From Frigoriglobus tundricola (GTDB taxonomy: Bacteria > Planctomycetota > Planctomycetia > Gemmatales > Gemmataceae), in contig NZ_CP053452.2 of NCBI RefSeq assembly GCF_013128195.2, forward strand, positions 1,550,001-1,614,000: 64,000 nucleotides of DNA. The letters are read 5' to 3'. Both the position numbers and the translations under genes were made by a program. Shown here in pieces: positions 35,967-43,384 of the stretch. Positions within the stretch are counted from its first letter, which is position 1, and every line of letters starts with the position of its first letter. A model generated the notes under the pieces. It searched no databases, was not told the DNA's origin, and worked only from the letters and a program-made list of their open reading frames with translations.

Positions 35967-36337
35967 CCGAGGCCACCTGTCACGGGCTGATGCTCTGCGA
36001 CGACCTGATTTTCTTCAGCCGCGTGTCCGGCGCGGCCCGTGCGGCGGGGCTGACGGTCCGCATGGTCCGTTCGGCCGCGGACCTGCTCACCGCGGCCCGC
36101 GCCGCACAGCCGGGCGGCGTCATCGTCGACGTTCACAACCCCGGCCTGGATCTCCCCGCGCTCCTCGCGGTGCTAAAAGACGCATGCCCCGAAATGCCCC
36201 GCGTGACCGCATACGGCTCACACGTCGAGGCCGCCGTCCTGCGCGCCGCCCGGCAGGCCGGGTGCGACCGCGTGCTGCCGCGGAGTCAGTTCGTCGAGGA
36301 GCTGGAGGGGCAGATTCGCGAGTGGCTCGCAAAGTAG
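35963..36337 (+). CDS. Response-regulator-receiver-like protein
   Basis: A 124-residue single-domain protein. GTG 35963 overlaps the protease stop by four bases, and a G-rich Shine-Dalgarno lies at the end of the protease gene. The pattern is CheY-like: N-terminal LMLCDDLIFFSR with an acidic pair, a candidate phospho-Asp in GVIVDVHNPG, VTAYGSH at the position of the conserved Thr/Ser strand, and a poor match to the Lys (CDRVLPRSQF has Arg). It may be a degenerate or non-phosphorylated receiver. It is unusual to find one coupled to an exported protease. Confidence 0.65.
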   Translation: MTEATCHGLMLCDDLIFFSRVSGAARAAGLTVRMVRSAADLLTAARAAQPGGVIVDVHNPGLDLPALLAVLKDACPEMPRVTAYGSHVEAAVLRAARQAGCDRVLPRSQFVEELEGQIREWLAK

Positions 36338-36364
36338 GTCGTCGCGATCTCGTGGGCGCCGTCT

Positions 36365-36430
36365 CCCTGGGACCGCGGCCGTCTCGGCCGCTCTTCGCGA
36401 AGATCGGCCGAGACGGCCGTGCTCCCAGGG
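36365..36430. repeat. Imperfect 25-nt inverted repeat
   Basis: Arms 36365-36389 and 36406-36430 match at 23 of 25 positions around a 16-nt loop. The element lies downstream of the receiver-like gene and converges on the SWIM gene; it is similar in layout to the elements at 10429 and 36860 but has a different sequence. Confidence 0.65.
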
Positions 36431-36517
36431 AATGAAGTGTAATCATGCGAGTCGGTATCGCGCCGCGAGTGGGCGTCAGCCGCCGACCCAAAACGGGAAG
36501 TGATCGATTCACCGGCC

Positions 36518-36817
36518 CTACACTTCCCCCTGACGAATCAGCGCCGCCAGAGCCGAGACGTGCTTGCAGTGGCCCCAGCGCAGGAACCCCATGCACTCGC
36601 ACGACACGTCCTCGGGCGCGCCGACGCGGACGTGGTACAAATCCCCCTGCCCCAGCCGGTGAACCGCGAAGCCGCGCCCGCCGATCTCGCAGCGGAGCTC
36701 CAGAAACGTGTAGAACTGGCACGTCCCGTCGGTCTCGATGCACAGCACGCCGACGCCATCGGCGTCCGGCGGGCGCACGATCCGGACCGTCCGCGTCTTC
36801 GGCTTCGCCGTACCCAT
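36518..36817 (-). CDS. Small SWIM-type zinc-finger protein
   Basis: A 99-residue protein starting [14 protein letters not shown] at 36817; upstream in-frame codons belong to a palindromic repeat and are excluded. The C-terminal part reads [22 protein letters not shown], the CxC...CxH pattern of a SWIM zinc finger with short spacing. The N-terminal half is a small beta-rich domain. SWIM fingers bind nucleic acid or protein. A role is not assignable. It faces the receiver-like gene and diverges from dapF. Confidence 0.6.
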   Translation of the reverse strand: MGTAKPKTRTVRIVRPPDADGVGVLCIETDGTCQFYTFLELRCEIGGRGFAVHRLGQGDLYHVRVGAPEDVSCECMGFLRWGHCKHVSALAALIRQGEV

Positions 36818-36859
36818 GCCGCAATTCTCATTCACGATCCGGTTGCGGCTGTCTGATTT

Positions 36860-36923
36860 TTTGTGGCACAGGCTTTCCAGCCTGTGTGCCCGGAAGCACA
36901 GGCTGGAAAGCCTGTGCCACAAA
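36860..36923. repeat. Perfect 27-nt inverted repeat with 10-nt loop
   Basis: Bases 36860-36886 are the exact reverse complement of 36897-36923, with loop 36887-36896. Each arm contains a smaller palindrome (CACAGGCTTTCCAGCCTGTG). It lies between the divergent SWIM and dapF genes. A small mobile palindrome is inferred. Confidence 0.8.
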
Positions 36924-36995
36924 CACAGAACACAAACCGCACCAACCGAACCGTGCATCAGGGCGCTCGGGCCTGTTCGGCGCGGAGCGCCACGT

Positions 36996-37001
36996 TACAA
37001 T
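36996..37001 (+). promoter_or_regulatory. Candidate -10 box of dapF
   Basis: TACAAT 31 bases before the dapF ATG, in the remaining space between the 36860 palindrome and the gene. The -35 region is not convincing. Confidence 0.3.
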
Positions 37002-37032
37002 CACCCCTAACACTTTAGTGAGGTGTGCCGCC

Positions 37033-37887
37033 ATGCGGTTCACGAAGATGCACGGCCTCGGCAACGACTACGTGTACGTCGATTGCGTCCGCACCCGGCC
37101 CCCGGCCAACCCGGCGCAACTCAGCCAGGCCGTCAGCGACCGGCACTTCGGCATCGGGGCCGACGGCCTCATCCTCATCTGCCCGAGCGAGCGCGCCGAC
37201 GCCCGGATGCGGATGTTCAACGCCGACGGCTCCGAATCCGAGATGTGCGGCAACGGCATCCGCTGCGTGGCGAAGTTCGTCCACGACCACGGCATCGCGA
37301 CCAAGTCGCGGCTCACCATCGAGACCGGCCGCGGGGTGCTGGGCCTCGACCTCGAGGTGCGGGACGGCAAGGCCGTTCGCGTCCGCGTCAACATGGGCGA
37401 GCCGATCCTCGAAAGCGCGAAGATCCCGACCACGCTGCCGGGCGACCCGCCCGTGAACGCGAAACTCGTCGCGGGCGGCACGACCTTCGAAGTGACCTGC
37501 GTGTCGATGGGCAACCCGCACGCGGTGGTGTACGCGGGCGACGAGTTCTTCCGCACCGATACCCGCGATCTTGTCGCCGAGCTGGGGCCGAAACTCGAGT
37601 ACCACGAGGCGTTCCCGCGGCGGATCAACGCCCACTTCGTGAGGGTCCATTCCCCGTCAGAAGTTACGATGCGCACCTGGGAGCGCGGCAGCGGCATCAC
37701 GCTGGCGTGTGGCACCGGCGCGTGTTCCGTGTGCGTCGCGGGCGTGCTCACCGGCCGCACCGGGCGGAAGCTGCTCGCCCACCTGCCGGGCGGCGACCTC
37801 GAACTGGAGTGGGCCGAAGCCGACAACTGCGTGTACATGACCGGCCCGGCCACCGAAGTGTTCACCGGCGAGTGGCCGACCGCGTGA
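37033..37887 (+). CDS. dapF: Diaminopimelate epimerase
   Basis: Interconverts LL- and meso-diaminopimelate in lysine and peptidoglycan-precursor synthesis. The 284 residues match the family in length, with N-terminal [17 protein letters not shown] and two symmetrical halves. The two catalytic cysteines are Cys72 in [10 protein letters not shown] and Cys226 in [10 protein letters not shown] conserved NPHAVV segment lies between them. A GAGGTG sequence precedes the ATG. It overlaps the downstream membrane protein gene by four bases (GTGA). Its presence fits a cell that makes meso-DAP. Confidence 0.96.
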   Translation: MRFTKMHGLGNDYVYVDCVRTRPPANPAQLSQAVSDRHFGIGADGLILICPSERADARMRMFNADGSESEMCGNGIRCVAKFVHDHGIATKSRLTIETGRGVLGLDLEVRDGKAVRVRVNMGEPILESAKIPTTLPGDPPVNAKLVAGGTTFEVTCVSMGNPHAVVYAGDEFFRTDTRDLVAELGPKLEYHEAFPRRINAHFVRVHSPSEVTMRTWERGSGITLACGTGACSVCVAGVLTGRTGRKLLAHLPGGDLELEWAEADNCVYMTGPATEVFTGEWPTA

Positions 37888-39683
37888 CCGCCCCCCCCTC
37901 ACCGCCCGATCACGGGTACGTCTTCCCGCCGCGGTACTGGGCGTGGCTCGGCGCGCCGCGAACCCTTGCGGTGCTGCTCTGGGTCGCCGCCATCGGGTGC
38001 GGCGTCGCGTTCACGTACCGCTCGTTCCACTGGTTCGACAGCCCGGCGACCGAGGCACCGGACCGCCGGCGCGCCGACGGCAACGCCGGGCACGCCCAGA
38101 TCGACTTCGGCGGTCAGTGGCTGATGGGCCGGATGCTCGTCACCGGCCACGGCCGCGAGCTGTACCACCGCCAGCGGCAGCGGCGGGTGCTCCAGGACGG
38201 GTTCCTGATCGAGCACGAGGCGCCGATCCAGCGCGGCGACGTCCTCCCGCAGGGAGCGACCCAGTCGCCCGCGCGACCGGGCGAGGACTGGCAGCACGAC
38301 TCCGCGAACCTGATGAACTGGTTCATGGGCTCCGACCCGACGACCGAATGGAAGGTCGTCGGCGGGTCCGCGGTCGCGCCGCTGGCCCGCTCACCGGGCA
38401 ACCCGCTCTTCGGGATCGCGCTGGAAGAGGCCGCCGCGGCTCGGGTCACCCGGGACATCGTGGAAACGGTGAACAAACCGGCCGTGGGCGGGCCGCTGTA
38501 CCCGCCCGTTCACGTCCTCTTCTACGCCCCGCTCGGGGCGATCGACAGCCCGCAGCGGGCCTACCACGTCTTCCAGGTGTTCTGCGCGCTTTTGATACCG
38601 GTTGCCGGGCTGGGCGTGAACGTCCTGACCCGCGGCCGCATCTGGTGGTCGGTGGCGACGCTCGGCCTGTTCCTGTTCCCCGGCACGCGCGGCGCGCTCG
38701 ACCTGGGCCAGAACCCGACCCTCTCGCTGTGCATCGTGATCTGGGGCTGGGCGCTGGCCAGCCGGGGCCGCAACGTGGGCGGCGGGATGGTGTGGGGGCT
38801 GCTCGCGTTCAAGCCGGTGTGGGCCGCGGCGTTCTTCCTCGTACCGCTCCTCATGCGCCGGTGGCGGTTCTGCCTCGCGATGGTGCTGACCGGCGCGGCC
38901 CTCGGCCTGCTCACGCTGCCGTTCGTGGGCGTCGACAGTTGGTTCCACTGGTTGCAGATCGGGAGCGAAGCGTCCGACCTCTACAAGGTGAACAACAACT
39001 GGATCCACCTCAGCCGCGACCTCCAGGGCCTGCCCCGGCGCGTGCTGCTGGACTTCGACACCCCCGACGAGGCGGAGCGCAAATCGGGGCTCGCGGACGC
39101 CCTGGCGCTGGGCCTGTTGGGCGCGGTCTTCGCCGCGACGGTCGTCGTGTACGCCCTCCGCGGCGACCGCACGCGGCCGACCGGCCTGAGCGCCGGCTTC
39201 CTGTTCCTGGGCGCGTACCTGACGTGCTTCCACTTCATGTACTACGACGTCCTGCTCGCGTCCGTGGGCTGTGCCGTGCTGTTCGCCGACCCGAAGCGGT
39301 ACTTGCGCACCGAGGCGTTCGCGGTGACCCCGGCGCCGGTCGAACCGGCGGTGCCCGCCGACCGGGCGCTCCCCGCGCCGGCCGCACCGGCGAAGCCGCT
39401 CGGCGCCCGGATGCTCGGGTACGTCAACTCGTTCCCGCTGACCGTGGTGGTCGCGCTGTTCGTGCTGGAGAACTCGCTCAGCGGGATGGAACTGGAGGCC
39501 ACCGTCGGCATCCGCTACTACGCGACGCCCGCGACCGACGGGAGCACGAACGTGCGCGTGCCGCGGCTAAAGGGCGACACCGGCCCGCGCTACCCGACCG
39601 ACACGTTCCTCGTCCTGGCGCTGTGGGCGTGGTGCGGGTGGCGCCTGGTCCGAGGCGACGAGACGCGGGCCGCGGAGAAGTAG
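37884..39683 (+). CDS. GT87-type polytopic glycosyltransferase-like membrane protein
   Basis: A 599-residue integral membrane protein. The GTG start overlaps the dapF stop, and hydrophobic sequence begins 28 residues later ([16 protein letters not shown]). About nine to eleven helices are seen, with the DUF2029/GT87 signatures [26 protein letters not shown] (a GQxN-like loop), and [15 protein letters not shown]. Members transfer mannose or other sugars from polyprenyl phosphate outside the membrane. A Pro/Ala-rich cytoplasmic linker (about 480-510) precedes the last helices. Coupling to dapF may be only positional, or may reflect envelope synthesis. Confidence 0.75.
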   Translation: MTAPPSPPDHGYVFPPRYWAWLGAPRTLAVLLWVAAIGCGVAFTYRSFHWFDSPATEAPDRRRADGNAGHAQIDFGGQWLMGRMLVTGHGRELYHRQRQRRVLQDGFLIEHEAPIQRGDVLPQGATQSPARPGEDWQHDSANLMNWFMGSDPTTEWKVVGGSAVAPLARSPGNPLFGIALEEAAAARVTRDIVETVNKPAVGGPLYPPVHVLFYAPLGAIDSPQRAYHVFQVFCALLIPVAGLGVNVLTRGRIWWSVATLGLFLFPGTRGALDLGQNPTLSLCIVIWGWALASRGRNVGGGMVWGLLAFKPVWAAAFFLVPLLMRRWRFCLAMVLTGAALGLLTLPFVGVDSWFHWLQIGSEASDLYKVNNNWIHLSRDLQGLPRRVLLDFDTPDEAERKSGLADALALGLLGAVFAATVVVYALRGDRTRPTGLSAGFLFLGAYLTCFHFMYYDVLLASVGCAVLFADPKRYLRTEAFAVTPAPVEPAVPADRALPAPAAPAKPLGARMLGYVNSFPLTVVVALFVLENSLSGMELEATVGIRYYATPATDGSTNVRVPRLKGDTGPRYPTDTFLVLALWAWCGWRLVRGDETRAAEK

Positions 39684-39696
39684 GCCGCGGTCCGAC

Positions 39697-40479
39697 CTAC
39701 CGCCCCCGGAGCGCGTCCAGCGCCGCGCCGATGTCGCCGGCGCGCATCAGGGACTCGCCCACCAGGACCGCCCGCGCGCCGGCCTCGCCGAGCGTCCGCA
39801 AATCGGCGTGCGTCTTGATCCCGCTCTCGCTCACGACCGTTCGGTCGGCGGGGATCTGCGCCAGCAGCTCCAGCGTGTGTTCGAGGCGCGTCGTGAAGGT
39901 GCGCAGGTCGCGGTTGTTGATCCCGATCACCGGTGCGCCGCAGCCCAGCACGCGGGGCAACTGGTCCGCGTCGTGCAACTCGACCAGCGTGTGGAGCCCG
40001 AGCGCGACCGCCTCGCTCTGGAGCGCGGCCAGCCGCTCGCCCGGCAGGCACTCGGCGATGAGCAGCACCGCGTCCGCGCCCGCGGCCCGCGCTTCGAGCA
40101 ACTGGTAGCGGTCGAGGATGAAGTCCTTGCGCAGCACGGGAACGCCGACCGCGGCCTTCACCGCCGTGAGGTATTTCAAACTGCCCTGGAAGTATTCGAC
40201 GTCGGTCAGCACACTGATCGCCGCCGCACCGTGCGCCTCATAGGTCGTAGCGATCGCCACCGGGTCGAAGTCCGGGCGGATGACGCCCGCCGACGGCGAC
40301 GCCTTCTTCACCTCCGCAATGAGCGTGATCTGGTTGAACCGACGAATGGCGGCGTGAAAGTCGCGTGCCGGCGGCAGGTCCGCGACCGCCCGTTCCAGTT
40401 CGGCCTCAGAAACGGTTGCCTTCGCCCGGGCGATCTCGCCCCGTTTCGTCTCAACGATGCGATCGAGGATGGTCGTCAT
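39697..40479 (-). CDS. trpC: Indole-3-glycerol-phosphate synthase
   Basis: Fourth step of tryptophan synthesis, closing the indole ring on CdRP. A 260-residue TIM barrel starting MTTILDRIVETKRGEIA; AAGGAAAAA upstream of this ATG supports it over a start at 40659. Motifs are AEVKKASPSAGVI (catalytic Lys), LRKDFILDRYQ, LLIAECL, VELHD, GINNRDL and SESGI. Other trp genes are not adjacent, a common scattered arrangement. It converges with the GT87-like gene, 13 bases away. Confidence 0.96.
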   Translation of the reverse strand: MTTILDRIVETKRGEIARAKATVSEAELERAVADLPPARDFHAAIRRFNQITLIAEVKKASPSAGVIRPDFDPVAIATTYEAHGAAAISVLTDVEYFQGSLKYLTAVKAAVGVPVLRKDFILDRYQLLEARAAGADAVLLIAECLPGERLAALQSEAVALGLHTLVELHDADQLPRVLGCGAPVIGINNRDLRTFTTRLEHTLELLAQIPADRTVVSESGIKTHADLRTLGEAGARAVLVGESLMRAGDIGAALDALRGR

Positions 40480-40560
40480 GCTGCCACTTTTTCCTTGTTT
40501 TTCTGGCACCCTTGCCGGGTACAGATCGGAAATCGGCACTGCGGCAACCGAGGTCCGAGC

Positions 40561-40957
40561 ATGAGCCGCGAAAGCTCCATGTGGGTCCGCTCGCAGACCG
40601 GGTGGCGGACGCATCAGCGGAATCCAGCACGAACGCGATCCGAACGGGGCCGCCGCCAAGAAGGCATTTTACAAGCTGGTGGCGAAGGGCGCCGCTCGCC
40701 CCGCCGAGCGGCATTCCGTCCGATGGCGTTGCGACAAGCTCCTCGACCGCACCAAGGCCGCCAAGACCGACGAGACGTTCCGCATCCAGTGCGACCACCT
40801 CACGGCCTTCTGCAAAACCTTTGGCGCTCGATCGACGGATGCGTTGAAGGCCCACGAAGTCAACGACCGGCTGGACCAGGGGGACCGGACCAGCTCAGCC
40901 AAAGCGCTCGGCGTCACCATTATCAAAGTCACGCACATCTCCGATACGATCGCGTAG
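40561..40957 (+). pseudogene. N-terminal fragment of a phage-type integrase
   Basis: A start MSRESSMWVRSQTG at 40561 shifts frame near 40600 and continues GGRISGIQHERDPNGAAAKK, AFYKLVAKGAARPAERHS and WRCDKLLDRTKAAKTDETF to HEVNDRLDQ before ending at 40957. This follows the SAM-like core-binding domain of planctomycete tyrosine recombinases (start MxRKxSxW, then CDxxLxWT and HVxxWLD). The catalytic domain with the R-H-R-Y residues is absent. It is a frameshifted, truncated relic. Confidence 0.5.
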
Positions 40958-41015
40958 CCAACACGAGCCACGCAACCGAGCCGATCTTCGCCGCACGTCG
41001 TAACCAACCACGCGT

Positions 41016-41783
41016 TTAATGTCCGTGCGTTGACCCGGTCGGGTTCAGTGCCGAGAACACGGCACCGAACGAACCGTTCTCGGCGGCGAACCGGAGCGGC
41101 TTGCACCGCTCGACGACCACTTCCGTCGCGTCCGGCCGGGTCGTGAAGATCCGCATCACTTCGGCGATGAAATCAACCAGCGGCATCGCGCGGGGGTCGG
41201 ACGCCTGCCCCGGCGTCAAATCGGTCTGCACGTAGGGCGGGATCAGCTCGATCACCTCGGTCGTCGTTCCCCGGAGCTGGTGCCGGAGAGACACCGTGTA
41301 CGAGTGGACGGCCGCCTTGGTCGCGGAGTACGTCGGCGTGGCGGCCAGCGGGACGAACGCCAGCCCCGAGGTCACGTTCACGACCGCCGACCGGGGCTGC
41401 GCCCGCAGGTGCGGCAGCAGCGCCGCCGTCAGGCGGATCGGCCCGAGCAGATTGGTCGCCACGATCGCCTCCGCGTCCGCGGGGTCGTACCGCCCGGACA
41501 CCAGATCCTCCGGGCGCATGATGCCGGCGTTGTTGATCAGCACGTTGAGCGCCGGGTGTTCCGCCGTGACCCGCGCCGCAAACGCCCGGACCGCGGCCGG
41601 GTCGTCGATGTCCAGCTCCGCGTAGGCCATACCCGGGTTGGCCGCCGCGACCTCGGCGAGAGTTGACCGCCGGCGCCCGGCGATCACCACCCGATTGCCG
41701 AGCGCGTGGAACGCTTCGGCCAGTGCGCGACCGATGCCCGATCCGCCACCCGTAATCAGAATCGTGTTACCCGTGGGATTCAT
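41016..41783 (-). CDS. Short-chain dehydrogenase/reductase (DltE-like)
   Basis: A 255-residue NAD(P)-dependent oxidoreductase. The Rossmann motif is TGGGSGIG (about 11-18), with NNAG near 85, a catalytic Ser in VNVTSGLAF and the YSATK Tyr-Lys pair (about 155-159). The Arg-rich stretch AGRRRSTL after the second strand suggests NADPH preference. No membrane segment. The substrate is unknown. It diverges from an HxlR regulator, the usual arrangement for a regulator and its redox-controlled target. Confidence 0.9.
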   Translation of the reverse strand: MNPTGNTILITGGGSGIGRALAEAFHALGNRVVIAGRRRSTLAEVAAANPGMAYAELDIDDPAAVRAFAARVTAEHPALNVLINNAGIMRPEDLVSGRYDPADAEAIVATNLLGPIRLTAALLPHLRAQPRSAVVNVTSGLAFVPLAATPTYSATKAAVHSYTVSLRHQLRGTTTEVIELIPPYVQTDLTPGQASDPRAMPLVDFIAEVMRIFTTRPDATEVVVERCKPLRFAAENGSFGAVFSALNPTGSTHGH

Positions 41784-41890
41784 GGTTTGCCTCCATCATG
41801 GGAACGACAGCGATCAGGCTGCCGAGCCAGAAGTTTTTGGTGCGATGTCGTCCTGGCTTTTCCACTGTAGACCCGCTACTATCTGACGGG

Positions 41891-41920
41891 AAGTAAGCAC
41901 CCGAAAGTGCCATACTTACC
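41891..41920. promoter_or_regulatory. Possible HxlR operator between divergent SDR and regulator genes
   Basis: An interrupted inverted repeat, AAGTAAGCAC then GTGCCATACTTAC with a five-base bulge, lies just upstream of the regulator start. Position and symmetry suit autoregulation plus control of the SDR. Not verified by comparison. Confidence 0.3.
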
Positions 41921-41940
41921 CAACGGAGAGTGAAGCGAAC

Positions 41941-42381
41941 ATGGAGAGGGTCAAACCCACGCCACTCGCGCCGGAGGGCGTGTGCGCTCCCCCGCCACCG
42001 ACGCCGGACCCGCGAACGGCCGCCCTGGTCCGTCAGATCATCGAACGGGTGGCCGATAAGTGGACGATGCTCGTGCTGGAGACGCTCGAAGAACACGGCG
42101 TCGTGAGGTTCACCCGTTTGGGAGAGTTGGTTGGGGGCATCAGCCAGAAGATGCTTACCAAGACCGTTCGCCAGATGGAATGCGACGGTCTGGTCACTCG
42201 AACCGTCTATCCGGTCATCCCGCCGCGCGTGGAGTACCAACTGACCCCGCTCGGCCGGAGCCTCAGTGCCGCGTTCTGCGGGGTCTGGGTGTGGGCCGAA
42301 ACGTACCACGACGAAATCGAGCGCGCACGAGAGGTTTTCCACCGCAACCAACGCGGCGGGAGACAAGACGTGACCGAATAA
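41941..42381 (+). CDS. HxlR-family transcriptional regulator
   Basis: A 146-residue winged-helix regulator. The HxlR core spans about 28-130: VADKWTMLVLETLEEHG, VVRFTRLGELVGGISQKML (recognition helix with TKTVRQMECDGLV) and the wing RTVYPVIPPRVEYQLTPLG. A Pro-rich extension of about 25 residues precedes it, lacking the usual N-terminal Cys. GGAGAG precedes the ATG. HxlR proteins act as dimers and often sense aldehydes or oxidants; the divergent SDR gene is its likely target. Confidence 0.92.
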   Translation: MERVKPTPLAPEGVCAPPPPTPDPRTAALVRQIIERVADKWTMLVLETLEEHGVVRFTRLGELVGGISQKMLTKTVRQMECDGLVTRTVYPVIPPRVEYQLTPLGRSLSAAFCGVWVWAETYHDEIERAREVFHRNQRGGRQDVTE

Positions 42382-42427
42382 CCCTCGCGCGACGCGCACG
42401 GAAGCGGCGGCGCAGTCCAAGCGAAAA

Positions 42428-42482
42428 AGGCACTCGCCGCACACCGTCGCCGACCTTCTGCGACGGTGTGCGGCGAGTGCCT
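42428..42482. terminator. Bidirectional terminator hairpin
   Basis: A perfect 23-bp stem (42428-42450 with 42460-42482) and a 9-nt loop between the convergent regulator and EF-hand genes. It is preceded by AAAAA on the plus strand, useful as a U-tract for the minus-strand transcript. Confidence 0.75.
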
Positions 42483-42525
42483 ACCTTAACGCGTTACGAC
42501 CCGATCCTCGCGCACCGCCTGCGGG

Positions 42526-43353
42526 TCAGCGTCGTAACTGACGCCGCAACTCGTCCAGTTCCTTCTGAAGTTTCTCGAGCTTCCTTTCCGCTTCTCCCGG
42601 TCCGACGGTGTCCGGCCTCGCGCCGATTAACACGTTGTCCCCGCCCCCGGGACGGTCCAGGGCCGCCTGGAAGTCCTTGAACTCCTCGGCGCTCAGGACC
42701 TTCTTCATCTTCTGGAGCATGTCCGCGCGGGCCTGTTCCATCAGTTTGCGGACGTTCTCCTGGTGCTCCTTGGCAACCGCCCTCGCTTCTTCCTTCTTCG
42801 GGCCCGAGAGTTTCAGATCGTCCACGACTCCTTCGACGCCGCCCCGACCCGGACTTTCGCCGATAAGGAACGGCCCGCCGGGAGCGCCCGGAGCCCTTGT
42901 CCCATCGGCCCGGAACCCGCCGACCGCACCCGGCCCCGGGCCGGGACCGGCCCCCCCGATTGGGACATCGCGGCCGCCACCGGGCCGGCCGGGGGCACCG
43001 GTCCCGGGGGCCTGAGCGGCTACCAGTTTCTGAATCTCGTCCCGGTCGAGGGCGCCGTCCTTGTTGGTATCGCCCCTGGCGATCAGGTCGTGCATCCGTT
43101 CGGGCAACTCGTCCTTGGTGACCTTGCCGTCCTTGTTCTTGTCGAACGCCATGATCCGCGTGACGACATCGTCCGCACCCAGACGCCCGGGACCGATGTC
43201 ATCCCGGACGACGATGCCCGGTCCCGGGCGCCCGGGCCCGCCGTCCCGCTGAAACCCTCCGTCCTTTGGCACGGGCGGTTGCGATACGGCCGCGCCGCCG
43301 GAGACGAGCGCCGCCATCAGGGCGGACGTCAGCCACAGTACAACGTTTCGCAC
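42526..43353 (-). CDS. Secreted EF-hand protein
   Basis: A 275-residue protein starting at GTG 43353, with AAAGGAG seven bases upstream. A signal peptide (about 1-24, ending GAAVSQP) precedes a Gly/Pro-rich stretch, then two calcium loops DKNKDGKVTKDE and DTNKDGALDRDE, another Gly/Pro-rich linker (PGRPGGGRD) and a charged helical C-terminus (KKEEARAVAKEHQENVRKLM) predicted as coiled coil. Only 31 bases separate it from the sigma/cytochrome gene upstream on the same strand, so they are probably co-transcribed. Calcium is needed by many di-haem peroxidases, which makes the pairing suggestive. Confidence 0.8.
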   Translation of the reverse strand: MRNVVLWLTSALMAALVSGGAAVSQPPVPKDGGFQRDGGPGRPGPGIVVRDDIGPGRLGADDVVTRIMAFDKNKDGKVTKDELPERMHDLIARGDTNKDGALDRDEIQKLVAAQAPGTGAPGRPGGGRDVPIGGAGPGPGPGAVGGFRADGTRAPGAPGGPFLIGESPGRGGVEGVVDDLKLSGPKKEEARAVAKEHQENVRKLMEQARADMLQKMKKVLSAEEFKDFQAALDRPGGGDNVLIGARPDTVGPGEAERKLEKLQKELDELRRQLRR

Positions 43354-43384
43354 GAGTGAACTCCTTTGCTCTTTGAGATGTTGG

